From positions 372,001-436,000 of the forward strand of contig NZ_CP063202.1 of assembly GCF_019904235.1 (NCBI RefSeq): DNA of 64,000 nucleotides, in the 5' to 3' direction. Origin of the DNA: Erythrobacter sp. SCSIO 43205. Lineage in GTDB: Bacteria; Pseudomonadota; Alphaproteobacteria; Sphingomonadales; Sphingomonadaceae. The position numbers and the translations under genes were made by a program. This document shows, in pieces, positions 1-8,444 of the stretch (the stretch's first letter is position 1; the number at the start of each line of letters is the position of its first letter). The notes beneath the pieces are model-generated. The model was not told the origin of the DNA and ran no database searches. It saw nothing but the letters and a program-made list of their open reading frames with translations.

Positions 1-260
1 CCAATGCACAAGTCGTCGCGCCCAGCGCGGGCCGCGTCGCATTTGCAGGACCGTACCGGGGCTTTGGGCGAATCATCATAATCGAGCACCCCGGCGGCTG
101 GACATCGCTGGTCACCGGCCTCGCGCGGACCGAGGTGGAAGTGGGCGATGAGATCATCGGCGGTGCACCTTTGGGTGTTGCCAGCGGCGGTGATGAGCCT
201 ATTGCGCTTGAGTTGAGACGCGATGGAGAGCCCGTTAACCCGCTCAATTACCTTGGATAA
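1..260 (+). CDS. M23 (LytM/EnvC-like) peptidase, C-terminal fragment
   Basis: The gene enters from the left edge. An open frame from base 3 runs 85 codons to TAA at 258-260. It reads as the end of a LytM/M23 fold: [17 protein letters not shown], then [16 protein letters not shown], and a final [15 protein letters not shown]. The GRVAFAG, HPGGW and NPLNYLG elements are typical of EnvC/NlpD-like murein hydrolase activators. The metal ligands that decide whether it is an active peptidase lie mostly outside the window. Many EnvC proteins sit just upstream of an S41 protease, as here, which supports the call. Whether it is EnvC or another M23 member cannot be settled from this fragment. Confidence 0.75.
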   Translation, partial: NAQVVAPSAGRVAFAGPYRGFGRIIIIEHPGGWTSLVTGLARTEVEVGDEIIGGAPLGVASGGDEPIALELRRDGEPVNPLNYLG

Positions 261-284
261 TCTTGTAGCAGCGTTTACATCTCC

Positions 285-344
285 AACGCCTAGATGCCCC
301 GCTAAGGGACGGTACTAGTGCCCCTTAGGCTATCATCTGGCGTT
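285..344. other. Long imperfect hairpin between the M23 and S41 genes
   Basis: AACGCC (285-290) pairs with GGCGTT (339-344), AGATG (292-296) with CATCT (334-338), and GCTAAGGG (301-308) with CCCTTAGGC (322-330, one bulge), around a loop of about 12 bases. No T run follows, so it is not a classical intrinsic terminator. It could end or process the M23-S41 transcript. Confidence 0.5.
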
Positions 345-397
345 CACCTCCCTAATTCTATACACATACAGGCACATAACAGGAGCCAATCGCCGAT

Positions 398-1786
398 ATG
401 AAATTCGCCTCCCTCCTTCGCAGCGCTGCACTCGTTACGGCTGTCGCGCTCATCCCTGCCACCACCGCCACCATGGCGCAGGTCGACGGGAGAGCGGGCC
501 CCGAACTCGCCAAGATTTTCGCAATCATGCAGCGGGTTCAGGCGAATTATGTCGAAGAAGTCGATGACGAAGTGCTTGTGCGCGGCGCGATTGACGGGAT
601 GATGAGCGCGCTCGACCCGCACAGCGCCTATCTTGATGGCGGCGATCTGGAGCGGCTCAACCAGTTGATCGATGGCAATTATTCAGGCCTTGGCCTGTCC
701 GTTATTCAGGAAGAGGGCGCGGTTAAAGTGATCTCGCCTTTCAAGGGCAGCCCGGCTGACAAGATGGGCATCAAGGCGGGCGACTTTATCACTCACCTTG
801 AAGGCGAACTGATCGTGGGCGGTGAGCTGGACGATGCGGTTGCACGGATGCGCGGGCCTGCTGGCACGTCGATCAACCTTACCATTTTCCGTCCGGGACG
901 TGATGAGCCGCTTGAGCTGAATGTGACGCGCGGTGTGATCGAGCTGGAGCCGGTTACGCATGAGCTGATGCCAGGCAATATCGGCCATATCTCAGTAAAC
1001 GAATTTTCCGCTGATGTTGGCAAGGATGTGTACGATGCGTGGAGCGCGCTCCAGACCGAGGCGACGGGCCGTATGGCTGGCCTTGTGCTCGATCTTCGCT
1101 CCAACCCCGGCGGCAGCCTGGATGAGGCAGTGGCGCTTACCGATCTGTTTCTTGATAAAGGCGAAATCGTCTCGCAGCGTGGGCGTTCATGGGGCGAAAC
1201 CTTTGAGTTTCAGGCTGATGACCTCGACTATTACCTGCGCCGACGGATGAGCCGTTCACAGGCGCAGATTTTCATGGGTGAAATCGCGCGCGATGTACCG
1301 ATGATCGTGCTGATTGATGCAGGCTCTGCTTCGGCTTCCGAGATTGTGGCGGGCGCGCTGCAAGATCATGGCCGTGCGCTTATCATGGGGCAGAGGAGCT
1401 TTGGTAAAGGCTCGGTCCAGTCGCTTCTGCCGCTGGGACCGGATTCGGCGCTGAAGCTCACCACGGCGCGCTATTACACGCCTAAGGGCAAATCGGTGCA
1501 GGAAGGCGGGATTGCGCCAGACATTCGCGTGCCGCAACTGTCCGATCCTGACTTTGCGCTGCGTGAAAAATACCGCACGCGTGAAAGCGATCTTCGCGGG
1601 CACCTTCGCAATGAAATTGGCCTTAAAGACGAGGAAATGGTCGAGGATTCGATTGCCGATCCGCGTTTCCAGCTGACTTCGGAGGAACTTGAGGAACAAG
1701 GCATTGAGGATTTCCAATTGCATTATGCATTGGAAACCCTGCGCCGCACTACGGCCAGTTCGGTAGCGCTCAACTCGCGCGGCTGA
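398..1786 (+). CDS. ctpA: S41 family carboxyl-terminal processing peptidase
   Basis: This 462-residue exported serine protease trims or degrades periplasmic proteins. A signal peptide covers residues 1 to about 27, ending in TTATMAQ. A PDZ domain follows (about 95-180; GLGLSVIQEEGAVKV and GSPADKMGIKAGDFI). The S41 domain has LRSNPGGSLDEAV, the nucleophile segment GSASASEIVAGAL near residue 310, and the catalytic lysine segment FGKGSVQ near residue 335. The spacing of Ser and Lys is normal for the CtpA/Prc family. AGGAG at 381-385 lies 12 bases before the ATG, which is slightly long. The upstream EnvC-like gene suggests a cell-wall turnover unit. The C-terminal acidic extension of about 60 residues is common in alphaproteobacterial members. 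Confidence 0.92.
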   Translation: MKFASLLRSAALVTAVALIPATTATMAQVDGRAGPELAKIFAIMQRVQANYVEEVDDEVLVRGAIDGMMSALDPHSAYLDGGDLERLNQLIDGNYSGLGLSVIQEEGAVKVISPFKGSPADKMGIKAGDFITHLEGELIVGGELDDAVARMRGPAGTSINLTIFRPGRDEPLELNVTRGVIELEPVTHELMPGNIGHISVNEFSADVGKDVYDAWSALQTEATGRMAGLVLDLRSNPGGSLDEAVALTDLFLDKGEIVSQRGRSWGETFEFQADDLDYYLRRRMSRSQAQIFMGEIARDVPMIVLIDAGSASASEIVAGALQDHGRALIMGQRSFGKGSVQSLLPLGPDSALKLTTARYYTPKGKSVQEGGIAPDIRVPQLSDPDFALREKYRTRESDLRGHLRNEIGLKDEEMVEDSIADPRFQLTSEELEEQGIEDFQLHYALETLRRTTASSVALNSRG

Positions 1787-1830
1787 CTTTAAGGGTGGGC
1801 AAGCCGCATAAGGCTCCCTAGATCGACGCC

Positions 1831-2283
1831 ATGGATGGTCTTTCAAAAGCGCGCCTGCTCGCAGTTCTGATCCCGGCTGGATTGCTGGGGGGCGCGTATA
1901 TTTCGCAATATGTTTTTGGCCTTTATCCTTGCGAGATGTGCTGGTGGCAGCGCTATCCGCATTTTGCCGCGATTCCCCTGGCGCTTGCCTCTTACGCCAT
2001 CCAGCCTGCCCGCGTTTGGGTGGCGCTTGCGGGCCTTGCGATCATCACATCGGGGCTTATTGGCGGCTTTCACGCAGGGGTCGAATATGGCTGGTGGGAA
2101 GGGATCACTGGCTGTTCCAAACTGCCAGCGGACATAGATGTTATGGATGTGAGTGCCGCCCCGCTGGTGCGTTGTGATGTGGCGCCATGGGATTTGTTCG
2201 GCATCTCGCTTGCGGGTTGGAATTTCCTGATTTCTTGCGCGGGCGGTGCGGCTGTTGTGGCGCTCGCTTCGTATAAGAAGTAG
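1831..2283 (+). CDS. dsbB: Disulfide bond formation protein B
   Basis: This is a 150-residue inner-membrane protein with four predicted membrane helices. DsbB proteins reoxidise periplasmic DsbA and pass the electrons to quinone. The first periplasmic loop carries YPCEMCWWQR, with the CxxC pair at residues 34 and 37 next to an arginine, as in the family. A second cysteine pair lies in the later loop (GCSKLP near 94 and VRCDVAP near 113). It is slightly shorter than E. coli DsbB, which is normal for alphaproteobacteria. It sits 44 bases after the S41 protease and just before coq7 on the same strand, so the three may be cotranscribed. No DsbA gene is visible in the window. Confidence 0.88.
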   Translation: MDGLSKARLLAVLIPAGLLGGAYISQYVFGLYPCEMCWWQRYPHFAAIPLALASYAIQPARVWVALAGLAIITSGLIGGFHAGVEYGWWEGITGCSKLPADIDVMDVSAAPLVRCDVAPWDLFGISLAGWNFLISCAGGAAVVALASYKK

Positions 2284-2318
2284 AACCTGCATTCAGTTTC
2301 CTTTGGAAGGCTTTGAGA

Positions 2319-2840
2319 ATGGACCGTAGTGAACTCCACCGTATGATCCGCGTCGATCAGGCCGGCGAATTTGGCGCAACGCGCATTTACGAAGGCCAGC
2401 TTGCCGTCATGGGTGAGCGTGGGCCCCATTCTGCCGAAATCCGCCACATGGCTGATCAGGAAAAGGTCCACCGCGAGAAATTCGATGCGCTTATGGCTAA
2501 GCGCGGCGTTCGCCCGACCGCTTTGCAACCGTTCTGGTCGATGGCCGGTTACGCTCTTGGCGCGGGCACGGCGCTGCTTGGGCCAGAGGCGGCTATGGCC
2601 TGCACCGCAGCGGTCGAAACCGAAATCGACAAACACTATTCCGACCAATTGGACCGCCTGGCTGAAACGAATGACGAGCCTGAGCTGGCCGAAATGATCG
2701 AGCAATTTCGCGAGGAGGAGCGCGAGCATCGCGATGCGGCATTGGAACATGGCGCTGAAAAAGCGCCCGCTTATCCGCTTTTGTCAGGCGCCATCCGTCT
2801 GGGCTGCAAAATCGCGATTAAGGTCAGCGAGCGAGTGTGA
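2319..2840 (+). CDS. coq7: Demethoxyubiquinone hydroxylase family protein (Coq7)
   Basis: This 173-residue diiron protein hydroxylates the ring of demethoxyubiquinone late in ubiquinone synthesis, at the membrane. The iron-ligand motifs are in order: AGEFGATRIYEG near the N-terminus, EKVHREKF (ExxH), then ETEIDKHY and EEEREHRD (ExxxEH). The start chosen is ATG 2319, because GGAAGG at 2305-2310 is 8 bases upstream; the in-frame TTG at 2313 would leave only 2 bases. The length agrees with short bacterial Coq7 proteins. It sits directly downstream of dsbB, which also uses quinone, although that link is only suggestive. Confidence 0.9.
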   Translation: MDRSELHRMIRVDQAGEFGATRIYEGQLAVMGERGPHSAEIRHMADQEKVHREKFDALMAKRGVRPTALQPFWSMAGYALGAGTALLGPEAAMACTAAVETEIDKHYSDQLDRLAETNDEPELAEMIEQFREEEREHRDAALEHGAEKAPAYPLLSGAIRLGCKIAIKVSERV

Positions 2841-2915
2841 TACACCGCTTCAGTCGCCATTCAGCGGCTCCGCTTTACTGCACACGCAATATTCGCTCCT
2901 GAATTAGGAACCACC

Positions 2916-3599
2916 ATGTCAAAGCTCACCCGTTTAGCCCTTCTCGCACCCTTTGCAGCCCTCACCGCTGTTCCAGCTGCCGCGCAGGATCAGGCGGGCG
3001 ACCGGGTCAACATGGTCATCGCCTATAGCGAGGATGAATGCCCTGAGCAGACAGCGTCAAACGAGATTGTGGTGTGCCAGATCGTGGTCGAAGCCGAGCG
3101 GTTTCGTATTCCGTCAACCCTGCGTCAGAGCGTGACTGCAAGCAATCAGACTCAAGCTCAGCAGTTTGAGAAGGTGCGCTATATCGGCGAATTCGGTGCT
3201 TTTTCGTGCAGCCCGGCGGGCGCGGGCGGTTTTACCGGATGCACTCAGCAGTTCATTGATGCCGCTTACGCCGAAAAAGACGCAGCTGAAGGCGTTCGCT
3301 TTGCGCAACTGATCGAGCAGGCGCGCCAAGAGCGTTTGTCGACCATCGACGGCGATGCAGCGGCAGAGCAGGAGCGCGTCGAGCAGATCGAGCGCGAATA
3401 TATGGAGCGGTTGGAGCGTGAACGCGACGCACCGCTGCCCGGCGAGAGAGACGCATCGCTCACCCCACCTCCCCTCAATATGGAAGAGCGTCAAATCCCG
3501 GCAGAGCCGCGCGGCCCGGAGCAGTTTGACGATGGCGATGAAGAGCAGGTTGATCTCGATGCGATTCCACCTGCCGAAGCTGGCAGCGGCCTGCGCTAA
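2916..3599 (+). CDS. Secreted hypothetical protein with coiled-coil tail
   Basis: The function is not recognised. The 227-residue product starts with a clear signal peptide (SKLTRLALLAPFAALTAVPAAAQ). Its N-terminal half has four cysteines, in DECPE, IVVCQIV, FSCSPAG and FTGCTQQ, likely paired in the periplasm. The pattern DECP followed by EIVVC recurs in small exported proteins of sphingomonads, as far as I recall. Residues from about 125 to 175 are rich in Glu, Arg and Gln and should form a coiled coil. The end is acidic and proline-rich. Its stop codon abuts the stop of the convergent epimerase gene with no intervening base. Confidence 0.7.
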   Translation: MSKLTRLALLAPFAALTAVPAAAQDQAGDRVNMVIAYSEDECPEQTASNEIVVCQIVVEAERFRIPSTLRQSVTASNQTQAQQFEKVRYIGEFGAFSCSPAGAGGFTGCTQQFIDAAYAEKDAAEGVRFAQLIEQARQERLSTIDGDAAAEQERVEQIEREYMERLERERDAPLPGERDASLTPPPLNMEERQIPAEPRGPEQFDDGDEEQVDLDAIPPAEAGSGLR

Positions 3600-4613
3600 T
3601 TACACCCGGTAATAGTCGCGATACCACGCGACGAAGGCTCTGATCCCGTCGCGAACGCTGGTTTGCGGGGCGTATCCGGTGAGCTCTTTCAATAGCGTCG
3701 CATCGGCCCATGTTGCGGGTACATCGCCCTTTTGCATCGGCATAAGGTTGCGCACCGCCTCGCGCCCGCATTCTGCCTCAATCGCATCGACAAAATCGGT
3801 CAATTTCACCGTCTCGCTATTGCCGATATTGACCACGCGGTAAGGCGCGGCGGGCGAGAGCGAGTCCCATTCAGGAATGTCTTCGGGGCTTTCGGGGCGC
3901 TGCGGCACTGCATCAATCAACAGGCGGATCGCGCGCACCAGATCGGTGACATAGGTGAAGTCGCGGTGCATCTCGCCGTGATTGTAAATGTCGATCGGCT
4001 CACCGTTCAAAATCCCGCGCGTAAACTTGAACAATGCCATGTCGGGCCGCCCCCACGGGCCATAGACCGTGAAGAAGCGGAACATGGTCGTGGGCAGGTT
4101 CCACAAATGCGCATAGGAGTGCCCCATCGCCTCATTCGCCTTTTTCGTGGCGGCGTAGAGGGTGAGTTGGTGATCGCTTTTCTGCTGTTCGTGGAACGGC
4201 ATATCGGTGTTCGCGCCATAGGCCGAACTCGTCGAAGCCATCAGCAGGTGATCCACTGCCAGCTCGCGCGCACATTCCATGACGTTGAATGTGCCCACAA
4301 GATTCGCATCAACATAAGCGCGAGGGTTCTCGAGGCTGTACCGCACCCCCGCCTGCCCAGCGAGGTGAACGATCACATCGGGCTTTTCCTCCATGGCGAG
4401 CGCATGGAGCGTATCGAAATCTTCGAGCATTCCCACCTGGCAGGAGAAGTTCGCATTTTGAAGCAGCATTTGATGCCGCCGCTCTTTTAGTGCGACCTCG
4501 TAATAATCGGTCATCCCGTCATAGCCGACCACCCGAAACCCCTCATCGAGCAGCAGCTGGGACAGGTGGTAGCCGATGAATCCGGCTGAGCCTGTGACGA
4601 GGACCGTTTTCAT
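3600..4613 (-). CDS. NAD-dependent sugar-nucleotide epimerase (UDP-glucuronate 4-epimerase type)
   Basis: This 337-residue extended short-chain dehydrogenase probably interconverts UDP-glucuronate and UDP-galacturonate for surface polysaccharide. The nucleotide-binding motif is GSAGFIGYHL at residues 8-17. It is followed by GYDGMTDYYEVALKERRH, which is characteristic of UDP-glucuronate epimerases, then STSSAYG and the catalytic YAATK. FFTVYGPWGRPDMALFKF is also typical of that subgroup. Its ATG shares one base with the fabI stop (TGATG), so it is translationally coupled to fabI. No other sugar gene is adjacent, and its acceptor pathway is unknown. Confidence 0.88.
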   Translation of the reverse strand: MKTVLVTGSAGFIGYHLSQLLLDEGFRVVGYDGMTDYYEVALKERRHQMLLQNANFSCQVGMLEDFDTLHALAMEEKPDVIVHLAGQAGVRYSLENPRAYVDANLVGTFNVMECARELAVDHLLMASTSSAYGANTDMPFHEQQKSDHQLTLYAATKKANEAMGHSYAHLWNLPTTMFRFFTVYGPWGRPDMALFKFTRGILNGEPIDIYNHGEMHRDFTYVTDLVRAIRLLIDAVPQRPESPEDIPEWDSLSPAAPYRVVNIGNSETVKLTDFVDAIEAECGREAVRNLMPMQKGDVPATWADATLLKELTGYAPQTSVRDGIRAFVAWYRDYYRV

Positions 4614-5419
4614 CAGCTGACCGAAATGTCGGGCGCGTCCACCTGTTTCATACCGACGGTGTGATAGCCGCTATCGACATGGTGAATTTCGCCGGTAACC
4701 CCGCTCGACAGGTTGGAGAGGAGATAAAGCCCAGAGCCGCCAACATCTTCCAAAGTGGTCGTGCGGCGCAGAGGCGAATTCACCTCATTCCATTTGAGGA
4801 TATAGCGGAAATCGCCAATGCCGGACGCAGCCAGCGTCTTTACCGGCCCTGCGCTGATCGCATTCACCCGGATATTGCGCGGACCCAGATCATTGGCGAG
4901 ATATTTGACGCTGGTTTCCAGAGCCGCCTTTGCGACGCCCATCACATTATAATGCGGCATATATTTCTCAGCGCCATAATAGGTCAGCGTCAGGATCGAG
5001 CCACCTTCTTCGGGCATCAATTCCGCCGCCCGCTTAGTCACCGCGACCAGCGAATAGGCCGAGATGTTCATTGTTGTGAGGAAGTTATCAAGGCTGGTGT
5101 CGACATATTTGCCGCGAAGCTCGTTCTTGTCGGAAAAGCCGATTGCGTGGACCACAAAATCAAGGCTGCCCCAACGCTCCTTGATCGCATCAAACCCTGC
5201 ATCAAGCGAGGCCATATCCGACACATCGCACTCAAAGGTAAAATCACTGCCAAGCTTTTCAGCCAGAGGCTTCACCCGCTTGGCCAAAGCATCCCCCTGA
5301 TAGGAAAACGCAAGCTCAGCGCCCTGCTCTGCCAGCATTTGGGCAATGCCCCAAGCGAGCGACTTGTCATTGGCAAGGCCCATAATAAGGCCGCGTTTGC
5401 CTTCCATGAGTTTGGTCAT
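4613..5419 (-). CDS. fabI: Enoyl-[acyl-carrier-protein] reductase (NADH), FabI
   Basis: This 268-residue short-chain reductase performs the last step of each fatty-acid elongation cycle. The FabI cofactor segment GLANDKSLAWGIAQML appears near the N-terminus. The active site YNVMGVAK (Y-x6-K) follows MPHYN, which is typical of FabI and not of ordinary SDR proteins. AGPVKTLAASGI is the substrate-loop region. GAGG, within the last codons of the upstream YihY gene, serves as its ribosome site 11 bases before the ATG. It lies between yihY and the epimerase on the minus strand and overlaps the epimerase start by one base, so the three form one operon. Confidence 0.96.
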   Translation of the reverse strand: MTKLMEGKRGLIMGLANDKSLAWGIAQMLAEQGAELAFSYQGDALAKRVKPLAEKLGSDFTFECDVSDMASLDAGFDAIKERWGSLDFVVHAIGFSDKNELRGKYVDTSLDNFLTTMNISAYSLVAVTKRAAELMPEEGGSILTLTYYGAEKYMPHYNVMGVAKAALETSVKYLANDLGPRNIRVNAISAGPVKTLAASGIGDFRYILKWNEVNSPLRRTTTLEDVGGSGLYLLSNLSSGVTGEIHHVDSGYHTVGMKQVDAPDISVS

Positions 5420-5425
5420 TTTGCG

Positions 5426-6478
5426 TTATTCCTCTTCGCTTTGTGCAAAGCCTTGCGGATCATTTTCCGGTTCGGCCAGCGCTGCGTTCAATTCTGCTCC
5501 GATAACGAGGCCAAGCCCCACTAGCCAGAAAAAGAACAGGGCAATGATAATTCCGGCCATGCTGCCATAGATGAGGTCATAGGTGATAGCACTGCGCATG
5601 ACCGGCGGCATGATGGTGGTGACGCCGATCCACCACGCGGCGGTGAACAATGGCCCTGGCCATTTTGGGAAGCGCGCGCGGCGATAGCGTGGCGGGGTGA
5701 GTGAATAGAACAAAAGATAAAGCGCGACCGTCAGGCCAATTGCCGGAACGATGCGCGAGATCCGCAAATCGGCGACCATCTCTGACAATTGCGGCAGACC
5801 GCTCAAAATGACTTGCTGAATGGTCCCGATCATTACGCTTGCAAACAGCGACACCATCAAAAGCACGACCGCGCCGATTATGAGGGCAGCCGAAAAAAGC
5901 CGTGCTTTCCAGAATGCGAGAAGCGGCTTTGTGCCATAAGCGCGGCGCAAGATGTCGCGGATCGTCTCGATCAGGTTGGAGGCCGTCCACAGCGCGACGC
6001 CAACCCCCAGCCACAAGACCCACCCTTGCGGCACATCGACAATTTCAAGCGCGACAGGGGCAATCGCTCGGCTTACCGTTGGCGGGGTTGCCACGAGCAC
6101 CGCATTGACCAGTTCAAGGGCAAGCTCGCGCCCGCCGATCAGGTCGAATAATGCTGCGCCGATGATGAAGAAGGGAAAGATTGCCAGCATCGAGAGATAG
6201 GCAAGATTGCCTGCATGGATGAAGCCGTCCTGCCATGTTCCCAAAAGCGTGCGGCGCAGGGTTTCAAACACGCGCGTTCCGGGCCCTGTGTAATGGGCGA
6301 TGCGCGCAAGCAGACCTGCCTGCGGACTGACCTGATGCGTGATGAGGCCCTCACGAGCGGCAAAGCGAACCGGGTTGTTTTGCGCTCTCAATCGCCGCGC
6401 TTCGGGCGAAAGCGAGCGAACCTGCAGGCTGAATGAAGGCGTTTCGTGCTCGGTTGCTGCGGGGGCTGAATGTTTCAA
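5426..6478 (-). CDS. YihY/BrkB family inner-membrane protein
   Basis: This 350-residue protein has about six membrane helices starting near residue 95 (AYLSMLAIFPFFIIGAAL is the hallmark first helix). Later family motifs include LWTASNLIETIRDILRRAYG and LFYSLTPPRYRR. The family was once misnamed RNase BN; its real function is not established. The N-terminal 80 residues are hydrophilic and specific to this lineage. The start is TTG at 6478; no ATG precedes the first helix in frame. It ends 6 bases before fabI, so both are likely cotranscribed. Confidence 0.88.
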   Translation of the reverse strand: MKHSAPAATEHETPSFSLQVRSLSPEARRLRAQNNPVRFAAREGLITHQVSPQAGLLARIAHYTGPGTRVFETLRRTLLGTWQDGFIHAGNLAYLSMLAIFPFFIIGAALFDLIGGRELALELVNAVLVATPPTVSRAIAPVALEIVDVPQGWVLWLGVGVALWTASNLIETIRDILRRAYGTKPLLAFWKARLFSAALIIGAVVLLMVSLFASVMIGTIQQVILSGLPQLSEMVADLRISRIVPAIGLTVALYLLFYSLTPPRYRRARFPKWPGPLFTAAWWIGVTTIMPPVMRSAITYDLIYGSMAGIIIALFFFWLVGLGLVIGAELNAALAEPENDPQGFAQSEEE

Positions 6479-6520
6479 AACCAGCTCGCTTTAACAGGCC
6501 CTTCTCAAAAAGCCCAATGC

Positions 6521-7522
6521 CTAAAGCCCGAACTTGGCGCGCGGTTTGGCCGGATCTTTCCAATCACCAAGCTTTTGCGCCAGCGCGTCGAGATCTTCGG
6601 GCATTTGAATTTCCAGCGTCACCAGCTGGTCGCCGCGCGCCGGTTTATCGCCAGATGCGCCTTTCTTGGTCCAGCCTTTGCCGCTCAAACGCATGACCGT
6701 GCCGCCATTGGCGCCCGGTTTCAGCGTCAGCATCACTGGCCCATCGACCGTCGGGCATTTGACCTTGCCCCCGTGCACCGCTTCATCGAGTGTGATCGGC
6801 AAATCCATGCGGATGTTGTCGCCATCGCGTTTGAAGAAAGGGTGAGGGGCCACTTCGACCATGACAATCCCATCGCCAAAGCCGCCGGGGCCCTTATGCC
6901 CCTTACCTTTGAGGCGCATTTGCGTGCCATCTTCGACCCCTGCGGGCAGCTTGAGGCTGATCGCCTTGCCATCGGCGAGCGTTATGCGCTGATCCTTGCC
7001 CGACGCTGCATCGACGAACGGCACCGCGAGGCGATACTGAATGTCTGCGCCTTTGCGAGGGGGAGGAGCGCCGCGTGCGCCAAAGCCCCCGCCGCCAAAG
7101 CCCCCTCTGGGTGGTTCGCTTGCGCGCCTGCGCCCACCGCCGAACAGCCCTTCGAACAAATCGCCCAAATCCATGTCTTCATTGCCAAAGCCCTGAAACT
7201 CGGCGTCGCGAAAGCCGCCAGAGCGCGAGGCGCCCGGCCCATAGCCACGTGCCCCAGCGCCCGGTCCGCCTGCTCCCATGCCTGCAAAGGGGTTCGCGGG
7301 ATTGCCATCGGCGTCGATCTCTCCCCGGTCAAACTGCGCGCGCTTGTTCTTGTCGGAGAGCAGGTCATAGGCCTTGGTCGCATCCGAGAACTTCTCGGCG
7401 GCCTTGGGGTTGTCCTTATTGCGGTCAGGGTGAAGCTCTTTGGCGAGCTTACGATACGCGCTCTTGATCTCCTTTTCGGAGGCCGTGCGGGCAATGCCAA
7501 GGGTTTTATACGGATCACGCAT
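6521..7522 (-). CDS. DnaJ-type co-chaperone (CbpA-like, no zinc finger)
   Basis: This 333-residue Hsp40 protein stimulates DnaK ATPase and holds unfolded clients. The J domain covers residues 1-70 with HPD at 31-33. A Gly/Phe-rich stretch (about 75-150; [15 protein letters not shown]) follows. Two beta-rich client-binding domains come next ([19 protein letters not shown] onward; [22 protein letters not shown]). There is no CxxCxGxG zinc region, so this is a class II protein like CbpA and not the main DnaJ. It lies just upstream of yihY on the same strand with 42 bases between them. Confidence 0.9.
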   Translation of the reverse strand: MRDPYKTLGIARTASEKEIKSAYRKLAKELHPDRNKDNPKAAEKFSDATKAYDLLSDKNKRAQFDRGEIDADGNPANPFAGMGAGGPGAGARGYGPGASRSGGFRDAEFQGFGNEDMDLGDLFEGLFGGGRRRASEPPRGGFGGGGFGARGAPPPRKGADIQYRLAVPFVDAASGKDQRITLADGKAISLKLPAGVEDGTQMRLKGKGHKGPGGFGDGIVMVEVAPHPFFKRDGDNIRMDLPITLDEAVHGGKVKCPTVDGPVMLTLKPGANGGTVMRLSGKGWTKKGASGDKPARGDQLVTLEIQMPEDLDALAQKLGDWKDPAKPRAKFGL

Positions 7523-7769
7523 GGTGTCTTAGCTAGGTGATACGGCTAACAGGTTCAAGCACCCAGTGTGTGTTGGCTGTGCGTTGGCTGGCTAGGGAAC
7601 ATCTTTCCTACCTTGCGGGTTGAGCTTACTCCTACGCCGATGACCGCACCAAACCGCTCAAAATTGCCCGATTTGATGTCTCTCAATGCGGGCTTGGATT
7701 TATTGCGCCTTGGACAGTGTCTCAAGTGTCTCAAACTGCACGCTAAGCCGATGATAAGGAATGGAATTG

Positions 7770-8435
7770 ATGATTAATAACTCCAACACGCTCGATGAGG
7801 CGCAATTGGCCGATAGCGTCATCCCGTCTGGCAGCGATCCTTACGCGCTGTTCGATGAATGGTTTGCGTTAGCCAAAGAGGCAGAGCTGAACGATCCCAA
7901 CGCGATGGCGCTGGCGACAGCGACCCCTGATGCGATGCCTTCGGTGCGCATGGTGCTTTTGAAGGGGCACGGTGCCCATGAAAGCGGGAGGGGCGGTTTC
8001 ACCTTCTTCACCAATGCCGACAGCCGCAAAGGGGGCGAAATCCGTTCCAATATGAAGGCGAGCCTGCTGTTCCATTGGAAGTCCTTGCGCCGTCAAATCC
8101 GGATCGAGGGGCCTTTGGAAGAGGTGTCGCCGGAGCGCGCTGACGAATATTTTCACTCGCGCCCCTACAAAAGCCAGGTCGGATCAGCGGCAAGCGATCA
8201 ATCACGCCCGATGGAAAACCGGCAGGATTACATCGACAAGGTGACGCAAATCTGGGCTAAATATGAGCAGGACGGCAAAGTTCCGCGCCCGCCGCATTGG
8301 ACGGGCTTTACTCTGCGCCCTGAGCGGATTGAGTTCTGGATTGACCGCGACAATCGCCTCCACGACCGGCGGCAGTTCACCCTTTCGGGCGCGGGCGATG
8401 CGCTCAAATGGAGCGATACGCTGCTTTATCCCTAG
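7770..8435 (+). CDS. pdxH: Pyridoxamine 5'-phosphate oxidase
   Basis: This 221-residue FMN enzyme oxidises pyridoxine or pyridoxamine phosphate to pyridoxal phosphate. It has SVRMVLLKGHG, FTFFTNADSRKGGEI, LLFHWKSLRRQIRIEG, SRPYKSQVGSAASDQS and a C-terminal RPERIEFWIDRDNRLHDR, all in the usual order. Two starts are possible. ATG 7770 is preferred because AAGGA at 7756-7760 lies 9 bases before it; ATG 7761 would abut that site. The 247 bases upstream, to the divergent DnaJ-type gene, hold nothing else I can support. Confidence 0.95.
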   Translation: MINNSNTLDEAQLADSVIPSGSDPYALFDEWFALAKEAELNDPNAMALATATPDAMPSVRMVLLKGHGAHESGRGGFTFFTNADSRKGGEIRSNMKASLLFHWKSLRRQIRIEGPLEEVSPERADEYFHSRPYKSQVGSAASDQSRPMENRQDYIDKVTQIWAKYEQDGKVPRPPHWTGFTLRPERIEFWIDRDNRLHDRRQFTLSGAGDALKWSDTLLYP

Positions 8436-8444
8436 CGCTCGTAT

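Noticed and set aside
398..1846. Long open frames opposite ctpA and other genes (such as 1256-1846 minus)
   Set aside because: They mirror real genes in other frames, as expected in GC-rich coding sequence, and show no domain or ribosome site.
7568..7777. A 69-codon open frame before pdxH
   Set aside because: It overlaps the pdxH ribosome site and start, has no family pattern and no ribosome site, and is rich in residues unlike its neighbours.
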